Assembly (NCBI RefSeq): GCF_013409645.1
Contig: NZ_JACCBG010000001.1
Span: forward strand, 3,904,001-3,968,000
Length of the DNA: 64,000 bases
Origin: Nocardioides panaciterrulae
GTDB lineage: Bacteria > Actinomycetota > Actinomycetes > Propionibacteriales > Nocardioidaceae
Reading direction: 5' to 3'
A program made the position numbers and the translations under genes. Every line of letters starts with the position of its first letter. The first letter of the stretch is position 1. Below, piece by piece: positions 18,441 to 29,321 of this stretch. The notes under the pieces were generated by a model. The model saw only the letters and a program-made list of their open reading frames with translations. It was not told where the DNA came from and did no database searches.

Positions 18441-18446
18441 TACGCT
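18441..18446 (+). promoter_or_regulatory. -10 element for leaderless ArsA-type operon
   Basis: TACGCT ends 6 nt before the GTG at 18453 and no Shine-Dalgarno is present. Confidence 0.5.
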
Positions 18447-18452
18447 GCACGT

Positions 18453-19466
18453 GTGTCCGACCAGCAGAAGCACGACTGGCCGCGGGTGCGCCTGCACGTG
18501 GTGACCGGCAAGGGCGGCACCGGCAAGTCCACGGTCGCCGCCGCGCTGGCGCTGGCGCTCGCGACCCACGGACGCAACGTGCTGCTCTGCGAGGTCGAGG
18601 GCCGTCAGGGCATCGCGCGGATGTTCGACGTGGACCCGCTGCCCTACGAGGAGCGCCGGATCGCCACCGGGCTGCGCGACCCGGAGGGGACCCCCGGGGT
18701 GGTGCACGCGCTGCACATCGACCCCGAGTCCGCGCTGATGGAGTACCTCGCCATGTACTACAAGCTCGGCCGCGCCGGCCGGGCGCTGGACCGGTTCGGG
18801 GTGATCGAGTTCGCGACCACGATCGCGCCCGGCGTGCGCGACGTGCTGCTGACCGGGAAGGTCTTCGAGGCGGTGCAGCGCAACAGCCGCAACAAGAAGG
18901 CGATCCGGTACGACGCGGTCGTGCTCGACGCCCCGCCCACGGGGCGGATCGCGCAGTTCCTGGGCGTCAACTCCGAGCTCGCCGGGCTGGCGCGGATGGG
19001 CCCGGTCAAGAACCAGGCCGACACGGTGATGACGCTGTTCCGCTCGCCGCGCACCGCGGTCCACCTGGTGACGGTCCTGGAGGAGATGCCCGTGCAGGAG
19101 ACCGTCGACGGCATCGGCGAGCTGCGGCCCGCGCAGCTGCCGGTCGGCGGCGTGGTGGTGAACCTGGTGCGTCCCCGCGACCTCGACGCCGCGGCACTCG
19201 AGGAGGCCCGGTCCGGGGGCCTGGACCGCGGCCGGATCCAGGACGACCTGAAGGAGGCGGGGGTCGAGGACGGCCCCGACCTGGTCGCCGGGCTGGTGAC
19301 CGAGGCCGCCGACCACGCGGAGCGCCGGGCGCTGGAGGACGCGCAGCGGGAGATCGTCGACGGCCTGGGCGTCCCGACCTACGAGCTGCCCCGGCTGGCC
19401 GGCGGCATCGACCTCGGCGGCCTCTACGAGCTCGCGCAGGCGCTGCGCGACCAGGGGCTGGCATGA
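18453..19466 (+). CDS. ArsA/GET3-type anion-transporting ATPase, first subunit
   Basis: The 337-residue P-loop ATPase has the deviant Walker A GKGGTGKST at residues 19-27 and the switch-II type motif VVLDAPPTGR. It belongs to the ArsA/GET3 group and matches Rv3679 in length and place. M. tuberculosis Rv3679 and Rv3680 form a complex linked to stress resistance; no arsenic genes are nearby, so arsenite export is unlikely. The start is set at GTG 18453 because the promoter-like TACGCT places the transcript start there; longer upstream frames lack a ribosome-binding site. The stop overlaps the next ATG. Confidence 0.9.
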   Translation: MSDQQKHDWPRVRLHVVTGKGGTGKSTVAAALALALATHGRNVLLCEVEGRQGIARMFDVDPLPYEERRIATGLRDPEGTPGVVHALHIDPESALMEYLAMYYKLGRAGRALDRFGVIEFATTIAPGVRDVLLTGKVFEAVQRNSRNKKAIRYDAVVLDAPPTGRIAQFLGVNSELAGLARMGPVKNQADTVMTLFRSPRTAVHLVTVLEEMPVQETVDGIGELRPAQLPVGGVVVNLVRPRDLDAAALEEARSGGLDRGRIQDDLKEAGVEDGPDLVAGLVTEAADHAERRALEDAQREIVDGLGVPTYELPRLAGGIDLGGLYELAQALRDQGLA

Positions 19467-20647
19467 CCACGCAGCGCAGCAGCTCCCGCGCCCGCACCCG
19501 GGTCGGCCCGCAGGCCGGGCCGGCGTCCTCCCTCGACGTCGACGCCCTGCTCGACGACCGGCGCACGGGGATCATCGTGTGCTGCGGGTCCGGCGGCGTC
19601 GGCAAGACCACCACCTCGGCGGCCCTCGCGCTGCGCGCGGCCGAGCGGGGCCGACGGGTGGTCGTGCTGACCATCGACCCCGCCCGCCGCCTGGCCCAGT
19701 CGATGGGCATCGAGGCGCTCGACAACACCCCGCGGCCGGTCCGCGGGGTGGACCCCGCGGCGGGCGGCTCGCTCGACGCGATGATGCTGGACATGAAGCG
19801 CACCTTCGACGAGGTGGTCGAGAGCCAGGCCAGCCCCGAGAAGGCGCGGCAGATCCTCGACAACCCGTTCTACGTCGCGCTGTCCAGCTCGTTCGCGGGC
19901 ACCCAGGAATACATGGCGATGGAGAAGCTGGGCCAGATCCACCAGCGGGCCCGGGCCGAGGACAGCTACGACCTGATCGTCGTCGACACCCCGCCGTCGC
20001 GGTCGGCGCTGGACTTCCTCGACGCCCCGGAGCGCCTCTCGAGCTTCCTCGACGGCCGGTTCATCCGGCTGCTGATGGCTCCGGCCCGTGGCCCGGCCCG
20101 GATGATGTCGGCCGGCCTGGGCGTGGTCACCAACGCGCTGACCAAGGTCCTCGGCGCACAGGTGCTGCGCGACATGCAGACCTTCGTCGCGGCCTTCGAC
20201 ACGCTCTTCGGCGGCTTCCGGCAGCGCGCGCAGAAGACCTTCGAGCTGCTGCAGGCCGAGGAGACCGCGTTCCTGGTGGTGGCCGCGCCCGAGCCGGACG
20301 CGATGCGCGAGGCGGCGTACTTCGTGGAGCGGCTCACCGAGGACCGGATGCCGCTGGCCGGCCTGGTCGTGAACCGGGCCAGCCCGACCCCGCCGGGGTC
20401 GCTGAGCGCCGACGAGGCGATGACCGCCGCCGCCCGCCTGCGCCGGCGCGACCCGTCCTCCCGCACCGCGGGCCTGCTGCGGCTGCACGCCGACCGCTCG
20501 CGGATGGTCGAGCGCGAGGCCCGGCTGTGCGAGCGGTTCTCCGCCGCGCACCCGGAGGTGCCCCGGGCGGTGGTCCCGGCGCTCGCCGGCGACGTGCACG
20601 ACCTCGAGGGGCTGCGCCGGATCGGCGAGCTCCTCGCCGACGGCTGA
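19463..20647 (+). CDS. ArsA/GET3-type anion-transporting ATPase, second subunit
   Basis: The 394-residue protein is a second ArsA-like ATPase with Walker A GSGGVGKTT at 42-50, the TIDPARRLAQSMG block and the VDTPPSRSALDF switch motif. A 20-residue polar N-terminus precedes the domain. Its ATG overlaps the stop of the first ATPase gene, so equal synthesis and a heteromeric complex are expected, as for Rv3679-Rv3680. It is convergent with the whiB gene, separated by 43 bp. Confidence 0.92.
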   Translation: MTTQRSSSRARTRVGPQAGPASSLDVDALLDDRRTGIIVCCGSGGVGKTTTSAALALRAAERGRRVVVLTIDPARRLAQSMGIEALDNTPRPVRGVDPAAGGSLDAMMLDMKRTFDEVVESQASPEKARQILDNPFYVALSSSFAGTQEYMAMEKLGQIHQRARAEDSYDLIVVDTPPSRSALDFLDAPERLSSFLDGRFIRLLMAPARGPARMMSAGLGVVTNALTKVLGAQVLRDMQTFVAAFDTLFGGFRQRAQKTFELLQAEETAFLVVAAPEPDAMREAAYFVERLTEDRMPLAGLVVNRASPTPPGSLSADEAMTAAARLRRRDPSSRTAGLLRLHADRSRMVEREARLCERFSAAHPEVPRAVVPALAGDVHDLEGLRRIGELLADG

Positions 20648-20690
20648 CCGCGGCGTCCCGGGCCCGGCCTCCGGCCGGACCCTGCGGGGC

Positions 20691-21029
20691 TCAGGCGAGC
20701 GTGGCGGCCTTCACCACGGGCACCACGGGCACCACGGACGCGACGGGCGCCACGGGCGCGCCGGGGGCCTGGTCCCGGGCCGCCTCGAGCACCGCACGCC
20801 ACGAGGCGTTGGGCTTGCGACGCAGCAGCGCGCGACGCTCCCGCTCGGTCATGCCTCCCCAGACGCCCCACTCGATCTGGTTGTCGAGCGCCTCGGCGAG
20901 GCACTCGGTGCGGACCGGGCACCCGGCGCACATCTGCTTGGCCTTGTTCTGCTCTGCCCCTCGTACGAAGAGCTGGTCCGGCTGGGCCTGGCGGCACGCA
21001 GCCTTGGCAGTCCAATCCTCAACCCACAT
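20691..21029 (-). CDS. whiB4: WhiB family iron-sulfur regulator (WhiB4-like)
   Basis: The 112-residue protein has the four cluster-binding cysteines Cys12, Cys34, Cys37 and Cys43 (C-X21-C-X2-C-X5-C), then the GVWGGMTERERRALLRR turn and basic region. The [4Fe-4S] cluster senses oxygen, NO or redox state. Position between the ArsA-type ATPases and the PBP gene matches Rv3681c (WhiB4). The C-terminal tail is a Val-Ala-Pro-rich extension (PVAPVASVVPVVPVVK) with no known role. It is divergently transcribed from ponA2 across about 200 bp of less GC-rich DNA. Confidence 0.95.
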   Translation of the reverse strand: MWVEDWTAKAACRQAQPDQLFVRGAEQNKAKQMCAGCPVRTECLAEALDNQIEWGVWGGMTERERRALLRRKPNASWRAVLEAARDQAPGAPVAPVASVVPVVPVVKAATLA

Positions 21030-21227
21030 GATGATGTCCCCACATCGTCTCCGAGATAGGCGGCGTCCCCATGACGTCTACCCGGGAAAGTCCCCTCAGG
21101 GTATAGAAGTTAGGGATACGTCCCCCGATGCGGCAGACACCTTCTACCCAAATGTCCTAGTCCAAACTGACTAGTTACTTCGGGCCATGAATGGGTTGGG
21201 GGTGTCGCCCTCCCGTACATTGGGTCC
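21030..21227. promoter_or_regulatory. Divergent regulatory region whiB / ponA2
   Basis: This 198-bp region is the most AT-rich intergenic stretch of the window. Toward ponA2, TACATT (21216-21221) ends 6 nt before the ATG at 21228, predicting a leaderless mRNA. Toward whiB, candidate -10 elements such as TATACC occur near 21100-21105 on the minus strand. No clear operator was identified. Confidence 0.5.
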
Positions 21228-23630
21228 ATGTCGAGCCCCCGGTCCACCCCTCCAGGTGAGCGTCTCACGGCCGGCCGCGTGGCCTCCCACCTCGGTGTCA
21301 TGCTGGCGGTCGCCGCCGTGCTGGGCGTCGTGGTGGCCGGCCTGGCCATCCCGTTCGCCGGCGTCGTGGGCCTCGGCGCCCGCGACGTCGCCCGGACCAT
21401 GGACAACCTGCCCGAGTCCCTCAAGACCGAGGCCCTCCCCCAGAAGACCAAGATCGTCGACAGCAAGGGCAACATCATCGCCACGCTGTACGACGAGAAC
21501 CGGGTCAGCGTGCCGCTGAGCCAGATCTCCCGCACGATGGTCAAGTCCATCGTCGCGATCGAGGACTACCGCTTCTACCAGCACGGAGCCCTGGACCTGA
21601 AGGGCACACTGCGCGCCCTGGTCACCAACCAGGCCAACAACGGCGTCGTCCAGGGTGGCTCCTCGATCACCCAGCAGATGGTCAAGCTGACCCTGCTGAA
21701 CCAGGCGCACACCAAGGCCGAGCAGAAGGCCGCCACGGCCGACACCTACGCCCGCAAGCTGCGCGAGCTGCGCTACGCCATCGCCTTCGAGCAGAACTAC
21801 TCCAAGGACTGGATCCTCGAGCGCTACCTCAACATCGCCTACTTCGGCGACGGCGCCTACGGCATCCAGTCGGCGGCGCGGCACTACTTCGACGTCAACG
21901 CCAAGGACCTCGACCTGCGCCAGTCGGCGCTGCTCGCCGGCCTGGTGAAGAACCCCACCGGCTACGACCCGACCAACTACCCCGACCGGGCGATCGAGCG
22001 GCGCAACGTCGTGCTGGACCGGATGGCCGAGCTGAACGTCATCACCCAGGCCAAGGCCGAGAAGATCAAGAAGCAGTCGCTGGGGCTGCACACGACACCG
22101 TCGCGCAACGGCTGCGTGTACTCCCGGGCGCCGTTCTTCTGCGGCTACACCCTGTCCTACCTGATGCGCGACAAGGCGCTGGGCAAGACCGAGGAGGCGC
22201 GCAAGAAGCTGCTCTACTCCGGTGGCCTGACCATCCGCACCACGGTCGACCTCCGCGACCAGGCGGCGGCCGACAAGTCCGTGCAGGCCCACGTGGGCCC
22301 GACCGACCAGGCGATCGGCGCGCTGGCCATGGTCGAGCCCCGCACCGGCGACGTGAAGGCGATCGCGCAGTCGCGGCCGATGGGCAACGACAAGGCGCAC
22401 GGTGAGACCTACCTCAACTACGTCGTCCCGCAGAAGTACGGCCACTCGGCCGGCTTCCAGGCCGGCTCGACGTTCAAGGCGTTCGTGCTCTCGGCGGCGA
22501 TCGTGCAGCACATCCCGCTGAGCACCGAGATCCACTCGCCGCCGACGATCACCCTGCCGATGAACTCCTTCGCGGACTGCGGTGGCCACAACTACCCCAG
22601 CACCGGCGTGTGGACGGTCCACAACTCCACCGACAGCGGCACGTTCAACGCCTACCAGGGCACCCGGCTCTCGGTGAACACGTTCTTCGCCCAGCTCGAG
22701 CAGAAGACCGGCCTGTGCATGCCCTACCGCCTGGCCAAGCAGATGGGCATCGAGCTGACCGACCCGGCCCACGAGCGGGTCCCATCGTTCACGCTGGGCG
22801 TGCCCAGCACCAGCCCGCTGGAGATGGCCGAGGCCTACGCCACCTTCGCCGGCCGCGGCCTGCACTGCGACTCGCGCCCGGTCACCGAGATCGACGACTC
22901 CGCCGGCAACACCCTCAAGCGCTACCCCTCGAAGTGCCAGCAGGTCATCCCGGCCTCGGCGGCCGACGCGGTCAACGACGTCCTGCGCGGCGTCCAGGAG
23001 CCCGGCGGCTTCGGGTACGACGCCGGCATCTCGCTGAACCAGCCCTCGGCCGGCAAGACCGGCACCATCAACGACAACATGGCGGTGTGGTTCAACGGCT
23101 ACACGCCGACCCTGTCCACCGCCTCGATGATCGCGGGCGCGAACAGCGTCGGCCACTGGATCTCGCTCAACGGCCAGACCCTCAAGGGCGGGTACGTCGC
23201 CACGGCGCACGGCTCGACGACCGCGGGCCCGATGTGGGGTGACGCGATGAAGGTGATCCAGCAGTGGCTGCCGGACACCGACTTCGTCAAGCCGTCGGCC
23301 AAGGACGTCGCCGGCGTGCAGACCGCCGTACCGAGCACCGCGGGGATGAGCCTGACCCAGGCCCAGCAGGTGCTCCAGGACGCCGGCTTCCAGACCCTGC
23401 TGGGCGGCTACCGCGACTCGACGCAGCCGCTGGACACGGTCGCCTACACCTCACCGGCCGCCGGCAGCCTCTACGGCAGCGGCAGCACCGTCACGATCTA
23501 CCAGTCGACCGGGCACGTGGCACCCCCGCCCGGCGGCGGTGGCAACGGCGGTGGCGGCAACGGCGGTGGCGGCAACGGCGGTGGCGGCAACAACGGGCAC
23601 GGCAACGGCGGGGGCCACGGGGGCCACTGA
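21228..23630 (+). CDS. ponA2: Bifunctional class A penicillin-binding protein with PASTA domain
   Basis: The 800-residue peptidoglycan synthase has a membrane helix at about 22-48, a GT51 transglycosylase domain with IEDYRFYQHG (catalytic Glu112) and GGSSITQQ, and a transpeptidase domain with SxxK at Ser414-Lys417, SVN at 482-484 and KTGT at 610-613. A PASTA domain (about 690-760) and a Gly-Asn-rich tail made of GGGGN repeats follow. It corresponds to Rv3682 PonA2. No Shine-Dalgarno precedes the ATG, whereas TACATT ends 6 nt upstream. The glycine-rich tail is DNA-repetitive and may vary between strains. Confidence 0.96.
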   Translation: MSSPRSTPPGERLTAGRVASHLGVMLAVAAVLGVVVAGLAIPFAGVVGLGARDVARTMDNLPESLKTEALPQKTKIVDSKGNIIATLYDENRVSVPLSQISRTMVKSIVAIEDYRFYQHGALDLKGTLRALVTNQANNGVVQGGSSITQQMVKLTLLNQAHTKAEQKAATADTYARKLRELRYAIAFEQNYSKDWILERYLNIAYFGDGAYGIQSAARHYFDVNAKDLDLRQSALLAGLVKNPTGYDPTNYPDRAIERRNVVLDRMAELNVITQAKAEKIKKQSLGLHTTPSRNGCVYSRAPFFCGYTLSYLMRDKALGKTEEARKKLLYSGGLTIRTTVDLRDQAAADKSVQAHVGPTDQAIGALAMVEPRTGDVKAIAQSRPMGNDKAHGETYLNYVVPQKYGHSAGFQAGSTFKAFVLSAAIVQHIPLSTEIHSPPTITLPMNSFADCGGHNYPSTGVWTVHNSTDSGTFNAYQGTRLSVNTFFAQLEQKTGLCMPYRLAKQMGIELTDPAHERVPSFTLGVPSTSPLEMAEAYATFAGRGLHCDSRPVTEIDDSAGNTLKRYPSKCQQVIPASAADAVNDVLRGVQEPGGFGYDAGISLNQPSAGKTGTINDNMAVWFNGYTPTLSTASMIAGANSVGHWISLNGQTLKGGYVATAHGSTTAGPMWGDAMKVIQQWLPDTDFVKPSAKDVAGVQTAVPSTAGMSLTQAQQVLQDAGFQTLLGGYRDSTQPLDTVAYTSPAAGSLYGSGSTVTIYQSTGHVAPPPGGGGNGGGGNGGGGNGGGGNNGHGNGGGHGGH

Positions 23631-23638
23631 CGCAGGCC

Positions 23639-23661
23639 GACCGGGTCGGCCGAACCCGGTC
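23639..23661. terminator. Hairpin between ponA2 and yqeY
   Basis: GACCGGGT (23639-23646) pairs with ACCCGGTC (23654-23661) across a 7-nt loop. It lies just after the ponA2 stop in a convergent gap; there is no U-tract. Confidence 0.45.
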
Positions 23662-23714
23662 AGCCCTCGGCCAACCCGGCTGCCGGGACGGCCGTGACGG
23701 TCGCTGCGCGCGGC

Positions 23715-24176
23715 TCAGGCACCGAGCTGGCGGCGCACCTCGGCGGCGACCGCGCCGCCGTCGGCGCGCCCGCGCACCTGGGGCTGGACCAGGCCCATCA
23801 CCCTGCCCATCGCCTTCATGCCCTCGCCCGCGGCACCCGCCTGCTCGACGGCCGCGGCCACGAGGGCGGCGACCTCCTCGTCGGTGAGCTGCTCGGGCAG
23901 GTAGTCGGCGATCACCGCGGCCTCCGCGATCTCCTTGGCGGCCATCTCGGCGCGGCCGCCGTCCTGGAACGCCGCGGCCGCCTCGCGCCGCTTCTTGGCC
24001 TCCGAGGACAGCACCCCGACGATCTCGTCATCGCTGAGCTCGCGCTGCGTCTTGCCGGCCACCTCGGCGTTGGTGATCGCGGTCAGCACCATGCGCAGCG
24101 TGGAGGAGCGCACCTCGTCGCGCGCCTTCATGGAGCTGGTGAGGTCGGTGCGGAGGCGGTCCTTGAGGGAGCTCAT
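23715..24176 (-). CDS. GatB/YqeY family protein
   Basis: The 153-residue all-helical protein has the YqeY pattern: LKDRLRTDLTSSMKARD at the N-terminus, LRMVLTAITNAEV, DYLPEQLTDEEV and MGRVMG near the C-terminus. The fold matches the tRNA-binding tail of GatB but stand-alone YqeY has no firmly assigned role. The ATG at 24176 is favoured because CACAAT lies 7 nt upstream, predicting leaderless translation; a second ATG three codons upstream is possible. It is divergent from the phosphoesterase gene. Confidence 0.92.
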   Translation of the reverse strand: MSSLKDRLRTDLTSSMKARDEVRSSTLRMVLTAITNAEVAGKTQRELSDDEIVGVLSSEAKKRREAAAAFQDGGRAEMAAKEIAEAAVIADYLPEQLTDEEVAALVAAAVEQAGAAGEGMKAMGRVMGLVQPQVRGRADGGAVAAEVRRQLGA

Positions 24177-24183
24177 GGCGGCC

Positions 24184-24189
24184 ATTGTG
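24184..24189 (-). promoter_or_regulatory. -10-like element for yqeY
   Basis: CACAAT on the minus strand ends 7 nt before the ATG at 24176. Confidence 0.35.
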
Positions 24190-24202
24190 GCAGCCTTGCC
24201 GC

Positions 24203-25138
24203 ATGTCTCCCTCCCCCCAGGTCCGGCGCCCGCTCCGCACCGCCGCCGGCGTCCTGGCGGCGACGGGCACCGCACTCACGGCGTACGCCGCGTGGGAGGC
24301 CCGGCAGTACACCCTGCGCCGGGTGATCGTGCCCGTGCTGCCGCCCGGTCGCCGTCCTCTGCGGGTGCTGCACCTCAGCGACGTGCACATGACCCCGGGC
24401 CAGCGCCGCAAGCAGGAGTGGCTGCGCAGCCTGTCCGGCCTACGTCCCGACCTGGTCGTCGACACCGGCGACAACCTGGCGCACCGCGACTCGGTCCCGG
24501 TGGTCCGCGACAGCCTCGGGCCCCTGCTCGAGGCACCCGGCGTGTTCGTCTTCGGATCCAACGACTACTACTCGCCGACCCTGCGCAACCCGCTGCGCTA
24601 CCTGCTGCCCGACGACGGCACCCGCAACACCGACGTGCCCCAACTGCCCTGGCGCGACCTCGGCCGGGTCTTCACCGGGGCCGGCTGGGTCGACCTGACC
24701 AACACCCGCCGGACGCTGGAGGTGGACGGGCTGCGGATCGCCTTCGCCGGCGTGGACGACCCACACCTGGGCTACGACCGGCTCGAGGAGGTCGCCGGCC
24801 CGGCGGACCCCGAGGCCGACCTGCGGCTCGCGGTGGCGCACGCGCCGTACCTGAGGGTCCTCGACCGGTTCGCCGGGGACGGGTACGACGCGATCATCGC
24901 GGGCCACACCCACGGCGGCCAGGTCTGCCTGCCCGGCCGCGGGGCGCTCACCACCAACTGCGACCTGGAGCCGGCGCGGGTCAAGGGCCTGCACCGGCAC
25001 CCGGCGGCCTCCGCGCCCGGCGACCCGGGCTCCTCCTGGCTGCACGTCTCCGCGGGCCTCGGGACCAGTCCGTACACGCGGATCCGGGTGGCCTGCCGGC
25101 CCGAGGCGACGCTGCTGACGCTGGTGCCGCGGGCCTGA
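24203..25138 (+). CDS. Metallophosphoesterase, membrane-anchored (YkuE-like)
   Basis: The 311-residue protein has an N-terminal hydrophobic segment (about 12-30) and a calcineurin-like phosphoesterase domain with the ordered motifs LSDVHM, DTGDN, GSNDYYSP, VAHAPY and GHTHGGQ. The usual GNHD is GSND here, so the conserved histidine of that motif is missing, while the Asn ligand is kept. Relatives such as YkuE are exported, but substrate is unknown. The start is placed at ATG 24203. It follows ponA2 as Rv3683 does. Confidence 0.9.
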   Translation: MSPSPQVRRPLRTAAGVLAATGTALTAYAAWEARQYTLRRVIVPVLPPGRRPLRVLHLSDVHMTPGQRRKQEWLRSLSGLRPDLVVDTGDNLAHRDSVPVVRDSLGPLLEAPGVFVFGSNDYYSPTLRNPLRYLLPDDGTRNTDVPQLPWRDLGRVFTGAGWVDLTNTRRTLEVDGLRIAFAGVDDPHLGYDRLEEVAGPADPEADLRLAVAHAPYLRVLDRFAGDGYDAIIAGHTHGGQVCLPGRGALTTNCDLEPARVKGLHRHPAASAPGDPGSSWLHVSAGLGTSPYTRIRVACRPEATLLTLVPRA

Positions 25139-25140
25139 TC

Positions 25141-25211
25141 CGGGCCCCGGCCGGGACGGTGTCCGGGCCCCGGCCGGGACGGTGTCCGGGCCCCGGCCGG
25201 GGCGGTGGGTC
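25141..25211. repeat. Direct repeat, about three copies of a 23-bp unit
   Basis: Two identical units (25141-25163 and 25164-25186) of the form CGGGCCCCGGCC-GGGACGGTGTC are followed by a diverged third copy. The array lies directly after the phosphoesterase stop and before tRNA-Pro. Each unit contains the palindrome CCGGGGCCCCGG-like core and could fold. Confidence 0.85.
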
Positions 25212-25300
25212 CGGCCCGCGGGGCCGATTACGAGCCCCCCGGGGTGCTCGGGTATGCTCGCCGTGCTTGCGGGGCCGAAGCGTCTGGTCGGACCCGCAAT

Positions 25301-25377
25301 CGGGCTGTGGCGCAGCTTGGTAGCGCGCCTCGTTCGGGACGAGGAGGCCGCAGGTTCAAATCCTGTCAGCCCGACCA
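25301..25377 (+). tRNA. tRNA-Pro (anticodon CGG)
   Basis: The 77-nt gene has acceptor stem CGGGCTG/CAGCCCG, D-arm with AGCTTGGTAGCGC, an anticodon stem CCTCG/CGAGG with loop TTCGGGA (anticodon CGG), T-arm GGTTCAAATCC and an encoded CCA end. No neighbouring tRNA is present. Confidence 0.97.
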
Positions 25378-25383
25378 GCAGAA

Positions 25384-25420
25384 CGCAGGGCCCCGATCCC
25401 CCAGGGATCGGGGCCCTGCG
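25384..25420 (+). terminator. Strong hairpin terminator after tRNA-Pro
   Basis: A perfect 16-bp stem (CGCAGGGCCCCGATCC with its complement at 25405-25420) closes a 5-nt loop, starting 6 nt after the CCA end. There is no U-tract, as is common in GC-rich actinobacteria. Confidence 0.8.
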
Positions 25421-25524
25421 TATCCGGGCACGGAAGGGCCCCCCGGCACCGCGCTCACCCGGCCCGCTCGGGGCTGGGGACGGACGCCGACGAACGCGCT
25501 GCGGGTTCTGGCACACTGCCGGGC

Positions 25525-26190
25525 ATGGCCGAAGAGGATCGAGGGAGCGAGGGCCCCTCGCTGGAGCTGCCGAAGTGGAGCCTCCCCCGCCGCCGGGCGC
25601 GCCGGAAGGACGACCGCTCCCCCGAGCCCGGGACGCCCGCCGCGGCGTCGGTGCGGCCGCCCGAGCCACGCTCACCCGCCGAGGCGACACCGGCCCCGGG
25701 ACTCGCCGCGACGTCCGCGCCGACCCGGGTCGCCCCCACGCCCGTCGAGTCCGCACCCCTGGCCGAGAAGCCGGCGGCCGCCCCGCGGCGGGCGATGCGC
25801 CCCCGGCGCCGGTTGGGCGGCATGCCGGCCGCGGTCCTCACCGGGGTGGTGGTGGGGCTGGTGACCGTCGGCCTCACCTGGGCCGCGCAGCGCGGCTGCG
25901 AGGCCGTGCGCGGCACCTCCTCGTGCGGGGGCGGGCCCGGCTTCCTGCTGCTGCTCGCGATCACCGTCGCGATGGTCTTCCTCGGGGCCGCGCTGCTCCG
26001 GCTGTCCTCGGTCCCCGACCCCGGGAGCACCAGCTTCCTGGCCGTCGGGCTGCTGGCCGTGGTCACCCTGCTGTTCTTCATCGGCGTGATCTTCACCTGG
26101 TGGATGACGATCATCGTCCCGGTGTGCGCGGCGGGGACCTACGCCCTGGCGCACTGGGTGACCTCGACGTTCGCCGAGCCCGACCGCTGA
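25525..26190 (+). CDS. Hypothetical four-helix membrane protein with Pro-rich N-terminus
   Basis: The 221-residue protein begins with about 95 polar, Pro/Ala/Arg-rich residues, likely cytoplasmic and disordered, followed by four hydrophobic segments (about 102-122, 138-160, 168-190 and 193-212). A CEAVRGTSSCGGG loop after the first helix has two cysteines that could pair. I do not recognise a functional family. CACACT lies 7 nt before the ATG, so translation may be leaderless. It lies between tRNA-Pro and asd, transcribed convergently to asd. Confidence 0.7.
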   Translation: MAEEDRGSEGPSLELPKWSLPRRRARRKDDRSPEPGTPAAASVRPPEPRSPAEATPAPGLAATSAPTRVAPTPVESAPLAEKPAAAPRRAMRPRRRLGGMPAAVLTGVVVGLVTVGLTWAAQRGCEAVRGTSSCGGGPGFLLLLAITVAMVFLGAALLRLSSVPDPGSTSFLAVGLLAVVTLLFFIGVIFTWWMTIIVPVCAAGTYALAHWVTSTFAEPDR

Positions 26191-26247
26191 GCCCGACCGC
26201 TGAGCCCGGCCGCTGAGCCGGGGCGCCCTCCCGCGGGGCGACGGGTC

Positions 26248-28565
<2,318 letters not shown>

Positions 28566-28655
28566 TGGTCAGTCCTCGAGGGTCGTTCGGCGGTCCCGGC
28601 CGCCCGCCCGGCCTGGCTGCCGGACCACGCCGCGCTGCGCCGCGACCGGTGGCAG

Positions 28656-28661
28656 AGTCTA
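28656..28661 (-). promoter_or_regulatory. -10 element for the lysC-asd operon
   Basis: TAGACT on the minus strand lies in the 126-bp gap between the DUF5063 gene and lysC and would give a leader of about 85 nt. No riboswitch was recognised in that leader. Confidence 0.4.
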
Positions 28662-28691
28662 CCGGGACGTCCGCGTGCCGGGACGCACGTC

Positions 28692-29321
28692 TCAGGGGCG
28701 GTCGGTCGACTCGCCCCCGAGCATCTGGTCCGCGGCCGCGACCTGCTCGTCCTCGCCCTCGAACTCGGCGTCCAGCCGGTCGTGGGCGACCACCGACAGC
28801 AGCGCGTTCAGCACCGCCCCCGCCAGGTTGCCCCAGGACGAGACGTAGGAGAACTGCCACCACCACAGCGCCTCGCGCACGTTGCCGCGGCGGTAGTGGC
28901 GCAGGCCGTTCTCCAGGTCCCCCGCGACGCTGGTCAGGTCGTCGGAGAGCGTGCTCTCGACGACCTCCGGCACGTAGGGGTCGAAGACGAAGCTGTAGGC
29001 GTCCACCCCGTCCAGGATCGCGGCCAGCCGGAGCCGGAGCCGGTCGAGGTCGGCCTCGGGGCCGACGTCGGGCTGGTACTCCGCGGGCGGCACGAAGTCC
29101 TGCTGGGCGCCGAGCCGCGCGCCGGCGAGCAGCACCTGGCTGATCTCGAGCAGCAGCAGCGAGACCGCGCTGCCGCCCTCCGCCTCGCGGGCCACCGCGC
29201 GCAGCGCGAGCAGGAAGCTCTCGACCTGGTCGGCGATCTGCTGGGCGAAGTCCTCGGTCTGGCCGTCGAGGCCCGAGGCGCGCACCACACCCGGCTCCGC
29301 TGAAACAGCTGGCTCCGTCAT
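28692..29321 (-). CDS. DUF5063 protein
   Basis: The 209-residue soluble protein matches the DUF5063 pattern found next to recR in actinobacteria. It has a helical N-terminal half ([19 protein letters not shown]), a [19 protein letters not shown] block, and the tryptophan-rich [17 protein letters not shown] segment in the C-terminal half. The function is unknown; its fixed place after recR suggests a link to replication or repair, which is guesswork. The ATG overlaps the recR stop (ATGA). Confidence 0.85.
   Translation of the reverse strand: MTEPAVSAEPGVVRASGLDGQTEDFAQQIADQVESFLLALRAVAREAEGGSAVSLLLLEISQVLLAGARLGAQQDFVPPAEYQPDVGPEADLDRLRLRLAAILDGVDAYSFVFDPYVPEVVESTLSDDLTSVAGDLENGLRHYRRGNVREALWWWQFSYVSSWGNLAGAVLNALLSVVAHDRLDAEFEGEDEQVAAADQMLGGESTDRP

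Noticed and set aside
25301..25420. tRNA-Pro as an attachment site of an integrated element
   Set aside because: There is no integrase and no second copy of the tRNA 3' end within the window.
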